Source: Archangium primigenium | GTDB taxonomy: Bacteria > Myxococcota > Myxococcia > Myxococcales > Myxococcaceae | Assembly: GCF_016904885.1 (NCBI RefSeq) | Contig: NZ_JADWYI010000001.1 | Coordinates: 620,001 to 684,000 of the forward strand | Length of the DNA: 64,000 nucleotides | Direction: 5' to 3' | In this document: positions 35,653 to 44,424 of the stretch, piece by piece | Layout of the letters: every line of letters starts with the position of its first letter | How positions within the stretch are numbered: the first letter of the stretch is position 1 | Translations under genes and position numbers: made by a program | Notes under the pieces: model-generated | Databases searched by the model: none | What the model was told of the DNA's origin: nothing | The model's input: only the letters and a program-made list of their open reading frames with translations

Positions 35653-37500
35653 ATGCAGATTTCCAACAAGAACCCGGCCGTTGCCCCCGTCGTCACCCAG
35701 CCCACCGCTCCCGCCGCCCAGGAGTCGGCCAGCGCCCCCCAGGCGTCGCAGGCCCCCGCGGCCACGGGCTTCAGTGAGAAGTCGAGCTTCACGCCGGCCG
35801 CCGCCAACCTCGCCGCCGCGGCGCGCAGCACGGGCCCGCTCAACCTCCAGAGCGCCGAGGCCCAGACGGCCATCCAGAAGTCCATGGCCCACCTGCAGCA
35901 GACGAGCACCACCCACCGCGGCATCGTCCCCAGCGCCCCGGTGTCCGCGTCGCTCTCGCCCAAGCAGGTGTTCAAGGACGACCTGGGCATGACGCACGTG
36001 CGCATGGACCGGCAGCACGAGGGCGTGAAGGTGTTCGGCGAGCAGGTCATCAGCCACCTGGACAAGGAGGGCAACGTGGCGGACGTCACGGGCTCGCTCT
36101 CCAACATCCCCACGGGCCTGGGCGCCTCGCCGGCGAAGATCACCGCGAAGGAAGCGCTCGACGTGGCCCAGAAGGCCTTCGGCAAGGAGGCCACGCGTGA
36201 GCCCACCTCCGAGCGCGTCATCGTCCAGGGTCAGGACGGCCAGTACCGCTCCGCCTACCACGTGCAGCTCGACAAGCTCGCGGACTTCAAGCCCGGCGAG
36301 GGCCCGAGCCGCATGAACTACTTCGTGGACGCCAACAGCGGCGAGCTGCTGGAGAGCTTCGACCAGATCGGCGGCTTCGAGCACGAGGTGAAGCACGCCC
36401 AGGAGCACGCCGCCGGCGAGGTCGAGGGCGACATCGAGACGCACCACCCCGGCGCGGACTCGTGCGAGGACGTGGACGCGTCCCCCGAGGAGGGCCCCAC
36501 CAAGCCCCTGCCCCCCAAGGCCCAGGGTGACGACCAGACGATGTACAGCGGCAAGGTGGACCTCTCCACCACGAAGCAGGCCGACGGCACCTTCACCCTC
36601 GAGGACAAGTCCCGCGGCGGTGGCGTGGTGACCTACGACGGCCAGAACAAGACGCGCGCCAGCGGCCAGACGAAGTTCACCGACGCGAACGACGCGTGGG
36701 GCGAGGTGACGGACGACGCGCGCACCAAGGCGGCGGTGGACGCGCACTACGGCGCCGAGATGACGTACGACTTCCTCAAGGACGTGCTCGGCCGCAACTC
36801 CCTGGACGACAAGGGCGAGAAGCTCGTGTCCTACGTCCACGTGGACAAGAACCTCGTCAACGCCTTCTGGGACGGCGAGAAGATGAGCTACGGCGATGGC
36901 GACGGCAAGACGGCCGGTCCGCTCACCACGCTGGACATCGCGGGCCATGAAATCGCCCACGGCCTGACCGAGCGCACCGCGGGCCTCGTGTACCGGGGTG
37001 AGTCGGGCGGCCTGAACGAGGCCTTCAGCGACATCATGGGCACGGGCGTGGAGTGGTACGCGTCGCAGAAGAACCCGAATGTGAAGTTCGACTGGAGCAT
37101 GGGCGAGGACGCCTGGAAGCCCGGAAACAAGACGGGCGAGGCGCTGCGCTACATGAACGACCCGACCCAGGACAACTACTCCATCGACAACTACAAGAAC
37201 TACCCGAAGCAGCAGGAGGTCCACGGCTCCAGCGGCATCGCCAACAACGCCTTCTATCTGCTCACCGAGGGCGGCAAGAACCGCACGTCGGGCCTGGAAG
37301 TGAAGGACGGCCTCGGCATGGAGAAGAGCCTGAAGATCTTCGGCCGGGCGCTCACCACGTACATGACGCCCAACACCACGTTCTCCCAGGCGCGTGACGC
37401 CACCATCAAGGCGGCCACGGACCTGCACGGCGCCAACTCGGTGGAAGTGCAGAAGGTGAAGGACGCCTGGACCGCGGTGGGGGTCGAGTCCAAGAAGTAA
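35653..37500 (+). CDS. M4 (thermolysin-type) metalloprotease lacking a signal peptide
   Basis: The 615-residue protein has the M4 order: an FTP/PepSY-type propeptide in the first 280 residues, then the catalytic domain with zinc motif HEIAH at residue 432 and the third-ligand segment GGLNEAFSD. The C-terminal domain includes the conserved HGSSGIANNAFYLL. Unlike ordinary secreted thermolysins, the N-terminus (MQISNKNPAVAPVVTQPTAP) has no hydrophobic export signal and is Pro/Ala/Gln-rich. It may leave the cell by another route or act inside, for example after lysis or during sporulation. A sigma54 promoter and three enhancer-like repeats precede it. A terminator hairpin follows. Confidence 0.92.
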   Translation: MQISNKNPAVAPVVTQPTAPAAQESASAPQASQAPAATGFSEKSSFTPAAANLAAAARSTGPLNLQSAEAQTAIQKSMAHLQQTSTTHRGIVPSAPVSASLSPKQVFKDDLGMTHVRMDRQHEGVKVFGEQVISHLDKEGNVADVTGSLSNIPTGLGASPAKITAKEALDVAQKAFGKEATREPTSERVIVQGQDGQYRSAYHVQLDKLADFKPGEGPSRMNYFVDANSGELLESFDQIGGFEHEVKHAQEHAAGEVEGDIETHHPGADSCEDVDASPEEGPTKPLPPKAQGDDQTMYSGKVDLSTTKQADGTFTLEDKSRGGGVVTYDGQNKTRASGQTKFTDANDAWGEVTDDARTKAAVDAHYGAEMTYDFLKDVLGRNSLDDKGEKLVSYVHVDKNLVNAFWDGEKMSYGDGDGKTAGPLTTLDIAGHEIAHGLTERTAGLVYRGESGGLNEAFSDIMGTGVEWYASQKNPNVKFDWSMGEDAWKPGNKTGEALRYMNDPTQDNYSIDNYKNYPKQQEVHGSSGIANNAFYLLTEGGKNRTSGLEVKDGLGMEKSLKIFGRALTTYMTPNTTFSQARDATIKAATDLHGANSVEVQKVKDAWTAVGVESKK

Positions 37501-37533
37501 TCGCGGACGTCTGAACCCAGACGGCTGAAAGAG

Positions 37534-37573
37534 ACAAGGGCCTGGCCACCGAGAAGGTGCCCAGGCCCTTTGT
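37534..37573. terminator. Bidirectional hairpin terminator
   Basis: ACAAGGGCCTGG (37534-37545) pairs with CCAGGCCCTTTGT (37561-37573) with one bulged T. It lies between convergent genes: the M4 protease gene and a lipoprotein gene. The paired A- and T-containing ends suit termination from both sides. Confidence 0.7.
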
Positions 37574-37593
37574 CCAGGTCACGCGGCTTCAGC

Positions 37594-37962
37594 TCAGTTC
37601 GTGCCGCACACGTCGGACTTGGCGCACCGGTTGTAGGCGGTGTCCAGCTGGTCGAGGATGCTGTCACACGACGTGGTCTTGATGGAGTCCAGACAGACAT
37701 CGAGGCTGGCGCCCACGATGTGGCCCTCGCAGTCGGCGGCGTCCCAGCGACCGTTCCAGAAGTCCTGGTTCTCCGCCTTGCAGGCGTCGCGCGTGGCGTA
37801 CTTCTTGTCCGGGCCGATCTGTCCGCAGGCCTCGTAGCGATCACAGCTCTCGTTGACGGCCGCCGTGACGGCATCGGCCTGCCGGTTGGTGATGTCCGCC
37901 ACCGTCCCGCACCCGAAGAGTCCCACCGCGCCCGCCAGCACCAGTCCGAGATTCATTTTCAT
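37594..37962 (-). CDS. DUF6184-type lipoprotein, copy 1
   Basis: The 122-residue product has a lipobox GLFGC (Cys18) and a mature domain with many Cys: CDRYEACGQIG, KKYATRDAC, DFWNGRW, CEGHI, LDVCLDSI. This Cys and Trp pattern matches the DUF6184 lipoprotein family, noted near natural-product genes in myxobacteria; no biosynthetic cluster is in this window. The next gene on the strand is a paralogue. Likely a disulfide-stabilised envelope lipoprotein. Confidence 0.82.
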   Translation of the reverse strand: MKMNLGLVLAGAVGLFGCGTVADITNRQADAVTAAVNESCDRYEACGQIGPDKKYATRDACKAENQDFWNGRWDAADCEGHIVGASLDVCLDSIKTTSCDSILDQLDTAYNRCAKSDVCGTN

Positions 37963-38134
37963 GGCCGGGAGTTAGGTGCGGGGTCGCCGTTCGGCAAGTG
38001 GCCCCGAGTCGACTGGGGTTCCAAGCAATCGCGCCGTCGCGGCCGACGCGTATGGGCGAGCAAGGACTCCCGGCGCGAGGGAGCGGCGAGCCGCGCGGAC
38101 ACGGCCCGTCGACCCACGAGGACGCTCAGGGGGG

Positions 38135-38524
38135 CTACGGGCCCGCGCAGATGTTCGCCTGGGGGCAGTACTCGTTGTTCACCTTGAGCTCGTCGATGAG
38201 GCTGTTGCACGAGAGCGTCCCGAGCGCGTTCAGGCACTGCGACAGCGGGCTCTGGCTGATGCGCTGGGTACACGCGCTCGCCGGCCAGCGCTCGTTCCAG
38301 AACGCCAGACGCCGGGTCATGCAGTCGTCATAGGACACGTAGGTCTTGTCCGGACCGATGGACCCACACTCTTGATAGGTGTTGCAGTTGGTCTCGGACG
38401 CCTGCCGCACCGCGGTGGCCTGGTCCGTCGGGGTGTCCCCGCCGCCGCCCCCGCTCATGTTCGAGTCGCCACACCCCACGCACGCCACCACCGCCAGCAC
38501 ACACCATCCCCGGATTTTGTCCAT
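38135..38524 (-). CDS. DUF6184-type lipoprotein, copy 2
   Basis: The 129-residue product shares the pattern of copy 1: lipobox ACVGC (Cys18), CNTYQECGSIG, KTYVSYDDC, AFWNERW and QCLNALGTLSC. A Gly/Ser linker follows the lipid site. The two genes are in the same orientation with about 170 bases between them, so they arose by tandem duplication but may have separate promoters. Function unknown. Confidence 0.82.
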   Translation of the reverse strand: MDKIRGWCVLAVVACVGCGDSNMSGGGGGDTPTDQATAVRQASETNCNTYQECGSIGPDKTYVSYDDCMTRRLAFWNERWPASACTQRISQSPLSQCLNALGTLSCNSLIDELKVNNEYCPQANICAGP

Positions 38525-38627
38525 GCCAACGAATTAGGAGTCACCTCCGGAGGCGGCAAGTCGTCCAGGGCCCCGCCGGACACTCCCGGCGTGGGGTTTC
38601 CCACAGAGCGCGTGGTACACGGGGCCC

Positions 38628-39482
38628 ATGACTGAGCAGACGGTGATCGTGACGGGAGCCAACTCGGGGGTGGGGCTGGCCACGGTGGTGGAACTGGCGC
38701 GCCGGGGCGCCACCGTCATCATGGCCTGCCGCAGCCCCGAGCGCGGCGAGGCGGCCTTGCGCGAGGCGCGCGAGCGCGCGGGCTCGGAGAAGATCGAGCT
38801 GATGCGCCTGGACCTGGCCTCGCTCGACAGCATCCGGGCCTTCGCGAGCGACTTCCGCGCCCGCCACTCCCGCCTGGACGTGCTCATCAACAACGCGGGC
38901 GTCGTCACCCTCAAGCGCCAGACGACCCGCGACGGCTTCGAGCTGCAACTGGGCACCAACCACCTGGGCCACTTCCTACTGACGCTGCTCCTGCTCGAGC
39001 CGCTGCGCCGCGCCCCCCAGGGCCGGGTGGTCAACCTGTCCTCGGGCGCGCACCAGGTGGGTGACATCCATTGGGAGGATCCCCACCTCACCCGGCGCTA
39101 CCGCGTGTGGACGGCGTATGGCCAGTCCAAGCTCGCCAACATCCTGTTCACCCGGGCGCTGGCGCGGCGGCTGCGCGGCACCTCGGTGACGGTCAACGCC
39201 TTGCACCCGGGCGCGGTGGCCACGCGCCTGGGCCAGGACCGCCAGACGGGCTTCGGCAAGACGGTGCTGCGGCTGCTCAAGCCCTTCTTCCTCACCCCCG
39301 AGCAGGGCGCGGAGACCTCGGTGTACCTGGCCACGAGCCCCGAGGTGGCCCACGTCTCCGGGGAGTACTTCTACCGCCTCAAGCCCGCCCCCACCTCCGC
39401 GCGCGCCCGGGACGAGGCGCTCGCCGAGCGGCTGTGGACCTGGAGCGAGCAACAGGTGGGGGAGCGCTGGCCGGACGCGTGA
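38628..39482 (+). CDS. Short-chain dehydrogenase (retinol-dehydrogenase-like)
   Basis: The 284-residue product has the classical SDR features: cofactor loop TGANSGVG near residue 10, NNAG near residue 88, the catalytic Ser in NLSSG and the YGQSK motif (Tyr and Lys). After the catalytic segment comes HPGAVATRLG. An Arg following the first strand (ACRSPERG) favours NADP(H). The closest broad class is the retinol dehydrogenase/WW-oxidoreductase group; the substrate cannot be told. It is a single gene, divergent from the lipoproteins. Confidence 0.92.
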   Translation: MTEQTVIVTGANSGVGLATVVELARRGATVIMACRSPERGEAALREARERAGSEKIELMRLDLASLDSIRAFASDFRARHSRLDVLINNAGVVTLKRQTTRDGFELQLGTNHLGHFLLTLLLLEPLRRAPQGRVVNLSSGAHQVGDIHWEDPHLTRRYRVWTAYGQSKLANILFTRALARRLRGTSVTVNALHPGAVATRLGQDRQTGFGKTVLRLLKPFFLTPEQGAETSVYLATSPEVAHVSGEYFYRLKPAPTSARARDEALAERLWTWSEQQVGERWPDA

Positions 39483-39609
39483 CGTCCGCGTTCACAACCG
39501 GAGAGGATCGGCCAATGGTCCGATGATGTGGGCGGCGGATCTGCCGCATGCTCGGTGAAGCACCCACACGGGGCGCACGTTCATTACCCCCGAGCAGGAG
39601 GTCTTCTCC

Positions 39610-41997
39610 GTGATCCGTCATCGCATCCTGGCCGCAGTGCTCACCCTCCCCCTCGCGGCCTGCTCGGTCGACGAGGGCCACCCGGTGCCGTCCGACCCCG
39701 ACACCCCCAGTACGCTCGCGGCCTCGGAGGCCAAGGCCGCGCTGAGTGTCATCCCCGGGGCCCTGGTGCTGGGCGCCCATGAGGACGGCGTGCCCTTCCT
39801 GGTGCGGGGCGAGTTCGGCACCCTGGGCCGCTCGCTCCGGGGCGTGAGTGCGGGCGAGACCCCCACCCTCTTGAGCGAGTCGCTCGGCCGCATCGCCCCC
39901 GTGTTCCGCCTGAGCGCGGCGGACCTGGTGTTCACGCGGGCCCAGGTGGACGAGCGGGGCCACACCCACGCGCGCTACGCGCAGACGAAGAACGGCCTGC
40001 CGGTGGTGGGCCACGAGCTCGTCGTGCACGTGGACGATACGGGCCGGGTGTACGCGGCCAACGGCTCGGCCCGGGATGGCGAGTCGCTGGGACGGGCCCG
40101 GGCCACCCTGCCCCGCGAGGACGCCGTGCGGGCCGCGCTCGGCGCCGTCGAGGGCACGCGGCTCGCCGCCCCGAGCGCCCGGCTCGTCTACTACCGCGCC
40201 CCGGCGGACGGCCGACTCCAGCTCGCCTACGAGGTGGTGGTGACGGGCGAGGGCCCCACCCTGCCCCTGCGCGACCATGTCTTCGTGAGCGCGCGGGAGG
40301 GCGTGGTGCTGGGCCGCGCCACGGAGATCCACGCGGCGCTCAACCGCGCGGTGTACACGGCCAACAACAAGACGACCCTGCCCGGCACGCTCAAGCGCTC
40401 CGAGGGCGGCGCGGCCACGGGTGACACGCACATCGACGAGAACTACGCGCACCTGGCCACCACCTACAACTGCTTCAAGACGAACTTCGGCCGCGACTCG
40501 TACAACAACGCGGGCGCGCAGCTGAAGAGCTCGGTCCACTACGACACCAACTACACCAACGCGTTCTGGGACGGCACGCAGATGGTGTACGGCGACAGCG
40601 ATGGCGTGGAGGCGGGCCCGCTGGGCAAGTCGCTGGACGTGACGGTGCATGAGTTGACGCACGCGGTGACGGAGTCCTCGTCCAACCTCACGTATGCCTA
40701 TGAGTCCGGCGCGCTCAACGAGGGCATGAGCGACATCTTCGCCGCCTATTGCGAGAGCTGGACGAAGGGCTGGTCCCTGGCGGCGCCCATCTGGATGATT
40801 GGCGATGACATCTGGACGCCGAACATCCCGAACGATGCCTTGCGCTACATGGGCAATCCCACCCAGGACGGGTACTCCACGGACTACTACCCCGAGCGCT
40901 ACACGGGCTACGCGGACTACGGCGGCGTGCACTACAACTCGGGCATCGCCAACCTGGCGTTCAAGCTGCTGGCCACGGGCGGCAAGCACCCGCGCGACAA
41001 GACGACCACGAGCGTGCCGGGCCTGGGCATGCAGAAGGCGGGCGCCATCTTCTACCGGGCCAACACGCTGTACATGACGGCCTCCACCACCTTCGCCCAG
41101 GCCAAGGCCTACACGGTGCAGGCGGCCACGGACTTGAACCACGACCCGGCGGCGGTGATCGCGGCCTGGGACGCGGTGGGCGTGGGGGGCACGACGACGC
41201 CGCCCTGCTCTTCCACCCTCACGCTGAGCAACGGCACGGCCGTCCAGGGCATCGCGGTGGGCACGGGAGACTGGAGCTGCACGTACCGGCTGACCGTTCC
41301 CGCGGGCATGGCCTCGCTGTCCTTCGACATGAGCGGGGGCACGGGAGACGCGGACCTGTACGTGAAGTACGGCGCTGTGCCGAACGAGTCCGCCTACGAC
41401 TGCCGTCCGTTCTGGGGAGGCAGCACGGAGAACTGCACCTTCACCTCGCCGCCGGCGGGCATCTACTACGTGAAGATCTACGGCTACTCGGAGGCCTCGG
41501 GCGTGAGCCTCAAGGGCACCTACGGCTCGGGCGGCACGGGCGGTGGGAGCGACGGAGGCACGGACGGCGGCGGGAGTGACGGAGGCACCGGCGACGGAGG
41601 CACGGACGGCGGGAGCGACGGAGGCACGGGCGATGGAGGCACGGACGGCGGCGGGAGCGACGGAGGCACGGGGGGTGGCGTGACCATGCTGGCCAACGGC
41701 GTGGAGACGGCGATGTACGCGGGCGCGACGAACTCGTGGCGGTGCTTCTCGGTGACCGTGCCGAGTGGCAGGAGCCAGCTGACCTTCACCCAGACGGGCA
41801 AGAGCGGCGCCACCGGCGATGGAGACCTGTACGTGAAGTACGGCGCCGTGCCGGGCGAGTACTCGTATGACTGCCGGCCCTATGCCGTGGGCAGCACCGA
41901 GACCTGCACGACGCAGGGCCCGGCGGCGGGCACCTGGTACGCCTGCACCAATGCCTTCACCGCCTTCACCAACGTCACCATGAAGGCCACCTGGTAG
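39610..41997 (+). CDS. Secreted M4 metalloprotease with two PPC domains
   Basis: GTG at 39610 has AGGAGG at ideal spacing; product 795 residues. The signal ends LPLAAC (Cys18), a possible lipobox. An FTP/PepSY propeptide (about 50-240) precedes the catalytic domain with HELTH at residue 347 and the third zinc ligand in GALNEGMSD. Two C-terminal PPC (pre-peptidase) beta domains follow (about 535-635 and 695-795), each with ADLYVKYGAVP/GDLYVKYGAVP. They are joined by a Gly/Asp/Ser/Thr linker encoded by tandem repeats. This is a typical predatory-bacterium secreted protease, in contrast with the signal-less M4 enzyme 2 kb upstream. Confidence 0.94.
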   Translation: MIRHRILAAVLTLPLAACSVDEGHPVPSDPDTPSTLAASEAKAALSVIPGALVLGAHEDGVPFLVRGEFGTLGRSLRGVSAGETPTLLSESLGRIAPVFRLSAADLVFTRAQVDERGHTHARYAQTKNGLPVVGHELVVHVDDTGRVYAANGSARDGESLGRARATLPREDAVRAALGAVEGTRLAAPSARLVYYRAPADGRLQLAYEVVVTGEGPTLPLRDHVFVSAREGVVLGRATEIHAALNRAVYTANNKTTLPGTLKRSEGGAATGDTHIDENYAHLATTYNCFKTNFGRDSYNNAGAQLKSSVHYDTNYTNAFWDGTQMVYGDSDGVEAGPLGKSLDVTVHELTHAVTESSSNLTYAYESGALNEGMSDIFAAYCESWTKGWSLAAPIWMIGDDIWTPNIPNDALRYMGNPTQDGYSTDYYPERYTGYADYGGVHYNSGIANLAFKLLATGGKHPRDKTTTSVPGLGMQKAGAIFYRANTLYMTASTTFAQAKAYTVQAATDLNHDPAAVIAAWDAVGVGGTTTPPCSSTLTLSNGTAVQGIAVGTGDWSCTYRLTVPAGMASLSFDMSGGTGDADLYVKYGAVPNESAYDCRPFWGGSTENCTFTSPPAGIYYVKIYGYSEASGVSLKGTYGSGGTGGGSDGGTDGGGSDGGTGDGGTDGGSDGGTGDGGTDGGGSDGGTGGGVTMLANGVETAMYAGATNSWRCFSVTVPSGRSQLTFTQTGKSGATGDGDLYVKYGAVPGEYSYDCRPYAVGSTETCTTQGPAAGTWYACTNAFTAFTNVTMKATW
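41530..41680 (+). repeat. Tandem repeat encoding the Gly/Asp/Ser linker
   Basis: Short units based on GGAGGCACGGACGGC and GGGAGCGACGGAGGC recur several times, encoding GGTDGG and GGSDGG units between the PPC domains. The number of units could vary between strains by slippage. Confidence 0.75.
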
Positions 41998-42018
41998 ACG
42001 CTAGAGGGAACATCCCCG

Positions 42019-42834
42019 TCACGGGAGACGCAAGTCGAGCTGGTGCTTGCGTCTCAGCGTGGCGGGGATGAGCTGATCCAGCGCGTCATAGGACAGGCCG
42101 ATGTACTCCTGGGCCGGGTTCAGCAATCGGATCAGCGTACGCGACCACAATCGTTGAACATCGGCGCCCGTACCTGTGCGCATGGCCACGCGGATGTCCT
42201 CGACCATGGGCCGGACGTACTGCTCGACACGTTGCCCGTACAAGTCGAGCAGGTCGGGCCGGTCGAGCATGCAGGCCTTGATGGTCATGGCGCCCCAACG
42301 GCTTCCGTGGCGAGGCCGGGGATACCACCTGCCCGTCTTGCTCACGGTGCCGAGAGAGGTCTGGACGAACTGGATGTGCTCGATGCCGGATTGCGTGGCG
42401 GGATCGATGAGGAGAGGCCGCTCCGCGCCGGGGGGCACGTCTCCCTCTCGCAGGGCCTCACTGCCCTCGGCGAGCGGGAACTTGTCGAGCTTGGCCGGCG
42501 CCTGATTGCAATTGCGGCAGGCGAAGAGGAGGTTCTCCCAGGTCCAGGTGAGCCACCAATAGCCATGGGTCTCGTTGGAGCCAGGCCGCCGGTCCGCGCG
42601 GGCCTTGGGTCGGAAGTGCTCGACGTCGTTGCGCTTGGACTGCTCGCGGCTCTCGCAATAGCAGCACTTGTAGTTCTGCGCTCTCCAGAGCGCATCGTGA
42701 GCCACTTTATATTTCCCGCCCAGGTCCTCTTGTGTGGGTGGACGTGTAGCGGCGAGGCGTTGAACCCTGGGAAGTTCGGTGGCCTTGGCATCGGCGAGTG
42801 TTCCAGGCTCCGCACCCCGGTGGATGCGGATCAC
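42019..42834 (-). CDS. ptuB: Septu-type HNH endonuclease (PtuB-like)
   Basis: I chose GTG at 42834: it has AGGAG 5 bases upstream and overlaps the ATPase stop in a GTGA arrangement. The 271-residue product has KCCYCE, then VEHFRPK, WENLLFACRNCN and KFPL. This is the order seen in the TIGR02646/PtuB branch of HNH nucleases (zinc CxxC pairs plus catalytic His). In Septu systems PtuB is the DNA- or RNA-cutting effector and works with the PtuA ATPase to stop phage. The two genes are translationally coupled here. Confidence 0.78.
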   Translation of the reverse strand: MIRIHRGAEPGTLADAKATELPRVQRLAATRPPTQEDLGGKYKVAHDALWRAQNYKCCYCESREQSKRNDVEHFRPKARADRRPGSNETHGYWWLTWTWENLLFACRNCNQAPAKLDKFPLAEGSEALREGDVPPGAERPLLIDPATQSGIEHIQFVQTSLGTVSKTGRWYPRPRHGSRWGAMTIKACMLDRPDLLDLYGQRVEQYVRPMVEDIRVAMRTGTGADVQRLWSRTLIRLLNPAQEYIGLSYDALDQLIPATLRRKHQLDLRLP

Positions 42835-44219
42835 GTCGGCTCCTGCATGCGAGGGACGGGTTCCCAACCCGGATCGACGCCCGCCGCGGCGAGACGCTTC
42901 TGGATGTCCCTCATCTCCTGCTCCTCTGCGTCGCTTCGCAGCGGATCCGCGATGAGGAAGCTGTAGCGCTGGAGATCCTTGCCGAGATCGGACGGATGCA
43001 GCCGGTCGATGCCGAAGAAGGTGCGGTAGATCTCGCTGCCGGTGAGCAGCGAGGGAGACTCCGGGCTCTCCTGGGCGATGACGTTGCCTTCCTCGTCCTG
43101 ACCCAGGATGACGATCTCCTCACGGGACAGCCCGGGCAGAACCATGGGCGAGTGGGTCGTCACGATGAACTGGAGCTTGGGGAAGACCCGCTTGAGCGTG
43201 GGGATGAGGCCGAGCTGCCACTTGGGATGCAGGTGCAGATCAATCTCGTCGACGAGCACCAGCCCCTCCATGTCGGAGAGAGCAATGGCCCCGTCGTTCT
43301 CCCAGAACATCTGGCCGATGATGTCGGCAATCCAGGCGATGGTGCTCTGATACCCTTGGGACAGCCAAGTAGCTGGGAGCTTCAAGGTGTCCTTGCCCAT
43401 CTTGATGTCGACGCTGTGCTTTGAGACGACGTCATTTGGATTCTTCGCCGAGCCTCGTCCGCGTATCTCGACACCCTTGGCCCGTGGGAGCAATTGACTG
43501 CTCACGAGGGCTTGATTCAACGCGTCCGTGAACTCTTCTGGATTCTCGATCATCTCCGCGAAGCCGGTACCAATCAGTCGACCCCGATCGAACAAGGAGT
43601 TGAGGCGGCTGAGGGCAGGGTCTTCGGCTTTGTCGCTCGCAAAAGGGCGAGGCAACAAGCGAGAGGTTCCATAGCCCGCCACGAACCATTGGGGAAGATT
43701 GGTAGCTCGGGCTTTCTCTACGGGATCTGTACGGATGAGACGAACTTCTACTGGCGAGCTAGGGTCATCCAACTGATGGCTATTTTCATCTCGGTAGAAG
43801 GAAGCGCCATCAAAAACGCTGTAGCCAGGATCTATGAACAGGCTCGTATCGATAAGCGGCGGCTTTTCAAGATGCTGTCCCCTTTCTGGATACTGGCGCT
43901 GCAAGTGTCTTCCCATCCCAAAGGTGAAATTGGCATTTATTGTCGTCATGCCCTTTTCACGTCGTCGGTCAGGCAATGACGGCACATCCGCGAGCTGGTT
44001 GGCGCGGATGTACCCACTTGCCGCCATGGCGATGGCCTGCAGGATGCTCGTCTTACAGAGCCCGTTCTCCCCGATGAGGACCGTCCACATCCGGGGCTGA
44101 CCCTGGGCGTCTCGCAGGTCGAGTCGGAAGTCGCGCAGGAGCTTGAGGCCGGAGACGTGGAGATCGAGGAGGTACATGAGGTTCCATGTGGGACCCAGGC
44201 GGTCCCAGGCGGACATCAT
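42831..44219 (-). CDS. ptuA: Septu-type AAA ATPase (PtuA-like)
   Basis: ATG at 44219 is preceded by GGAGG 8 bases away; product 462 residues. It has an ABC/RecF-like ATPase layout: P-loop GENGLCKTS near residue 50-58, signature-like LSQGYQS, Walker B LVLVDEIDLHLHP and the H-loop TTHSP. The P-loop has Cys55 where a Gly normally precedes the Lys. Paired with the HNH gene this is a Septu-like defence unit. The middle of the gene is noticeably lower in GC than its neighbours, a sign of recent transfer. Confidence 0.78.
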   Translation of the reverse strand: MMSAWDRLGPTWNLMYLLDLHVSGLKLLRDFRLDLRDAQGQPRMWTVLIGENGLCKTSILQAIAMAASGYIRANQLADVPSLPDRRREKGMTTINANFTFGMGRHLQRQYPERGQHLEKPPLIDTSLFIDPGYSVFDGASFYRDENSHQLDDPSSPVEVRLIRTDPVEKARATNLPQWFVAGYGTSRLLPRPFASDKAEDPALSRLNSLFDRGRLIGTGFAEMIENPEEFTDALNQALVSSQLLPRAKGVEIRGRGSAKNPNDVVSKHSVDIKMGKDTLKLPATWLSQGYQSTIAWIADIIGQMFWENDGAIALSDMEGLVLVDEIDLHLHPKWQLGLIPTLKRVFPKLQFIVTTHSPMVLPGLSREEIVILGQDEEGNVIAQESPESPSLLTGSEIYRTFFGIDRLHPSDLGKDLQRYSFLIADPLRSDAEEQEMRDIQKRLAAAGVDPGWEPVPRMQEPT

Positions 44220-44320
44220 AGCGGGGGCCTCCGCTCGACGCGCCGAGAACCGACGCCCCCTCGCTTTCGCACTCCCTTCCCGACATCCAGATTGTCCATG
44301 TTTTCACCGTTTCGACGGTT

Positions 44321-44355
44321 CGTCCCGTTCGGGGGGTTCAATCCCAGACGGGACG
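44321..44355. other. Inverted repeat in the divergent promoter region
   Basis: CGTCCCGT (44321-44328) and ACGGGACG (44348-44355) are perfect 8-base inverted arms. Beside them ACCGT-TTCG-ACGGT (44306-44319) is a second small hairpin. They lie between the divergent ptuA-like and SET genes and may be operators. Confidence 0.35.
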
Positions 44356-44424
44356 GGCGTGGGCGCGTGGGGGCTCGGGGCGCTTCTGCTATCTAGGAGA
44401 AGCGACTGCTGGGGGGGAGTTCCG

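Noticed and set aside
44328-44346. GGTTCAATCC resembling a tRNA T-arm
   Set aside because: No acceptor stem, anticodon arm or D-arm could be built around it. It lies inside an inverted repeat in a promoter region.
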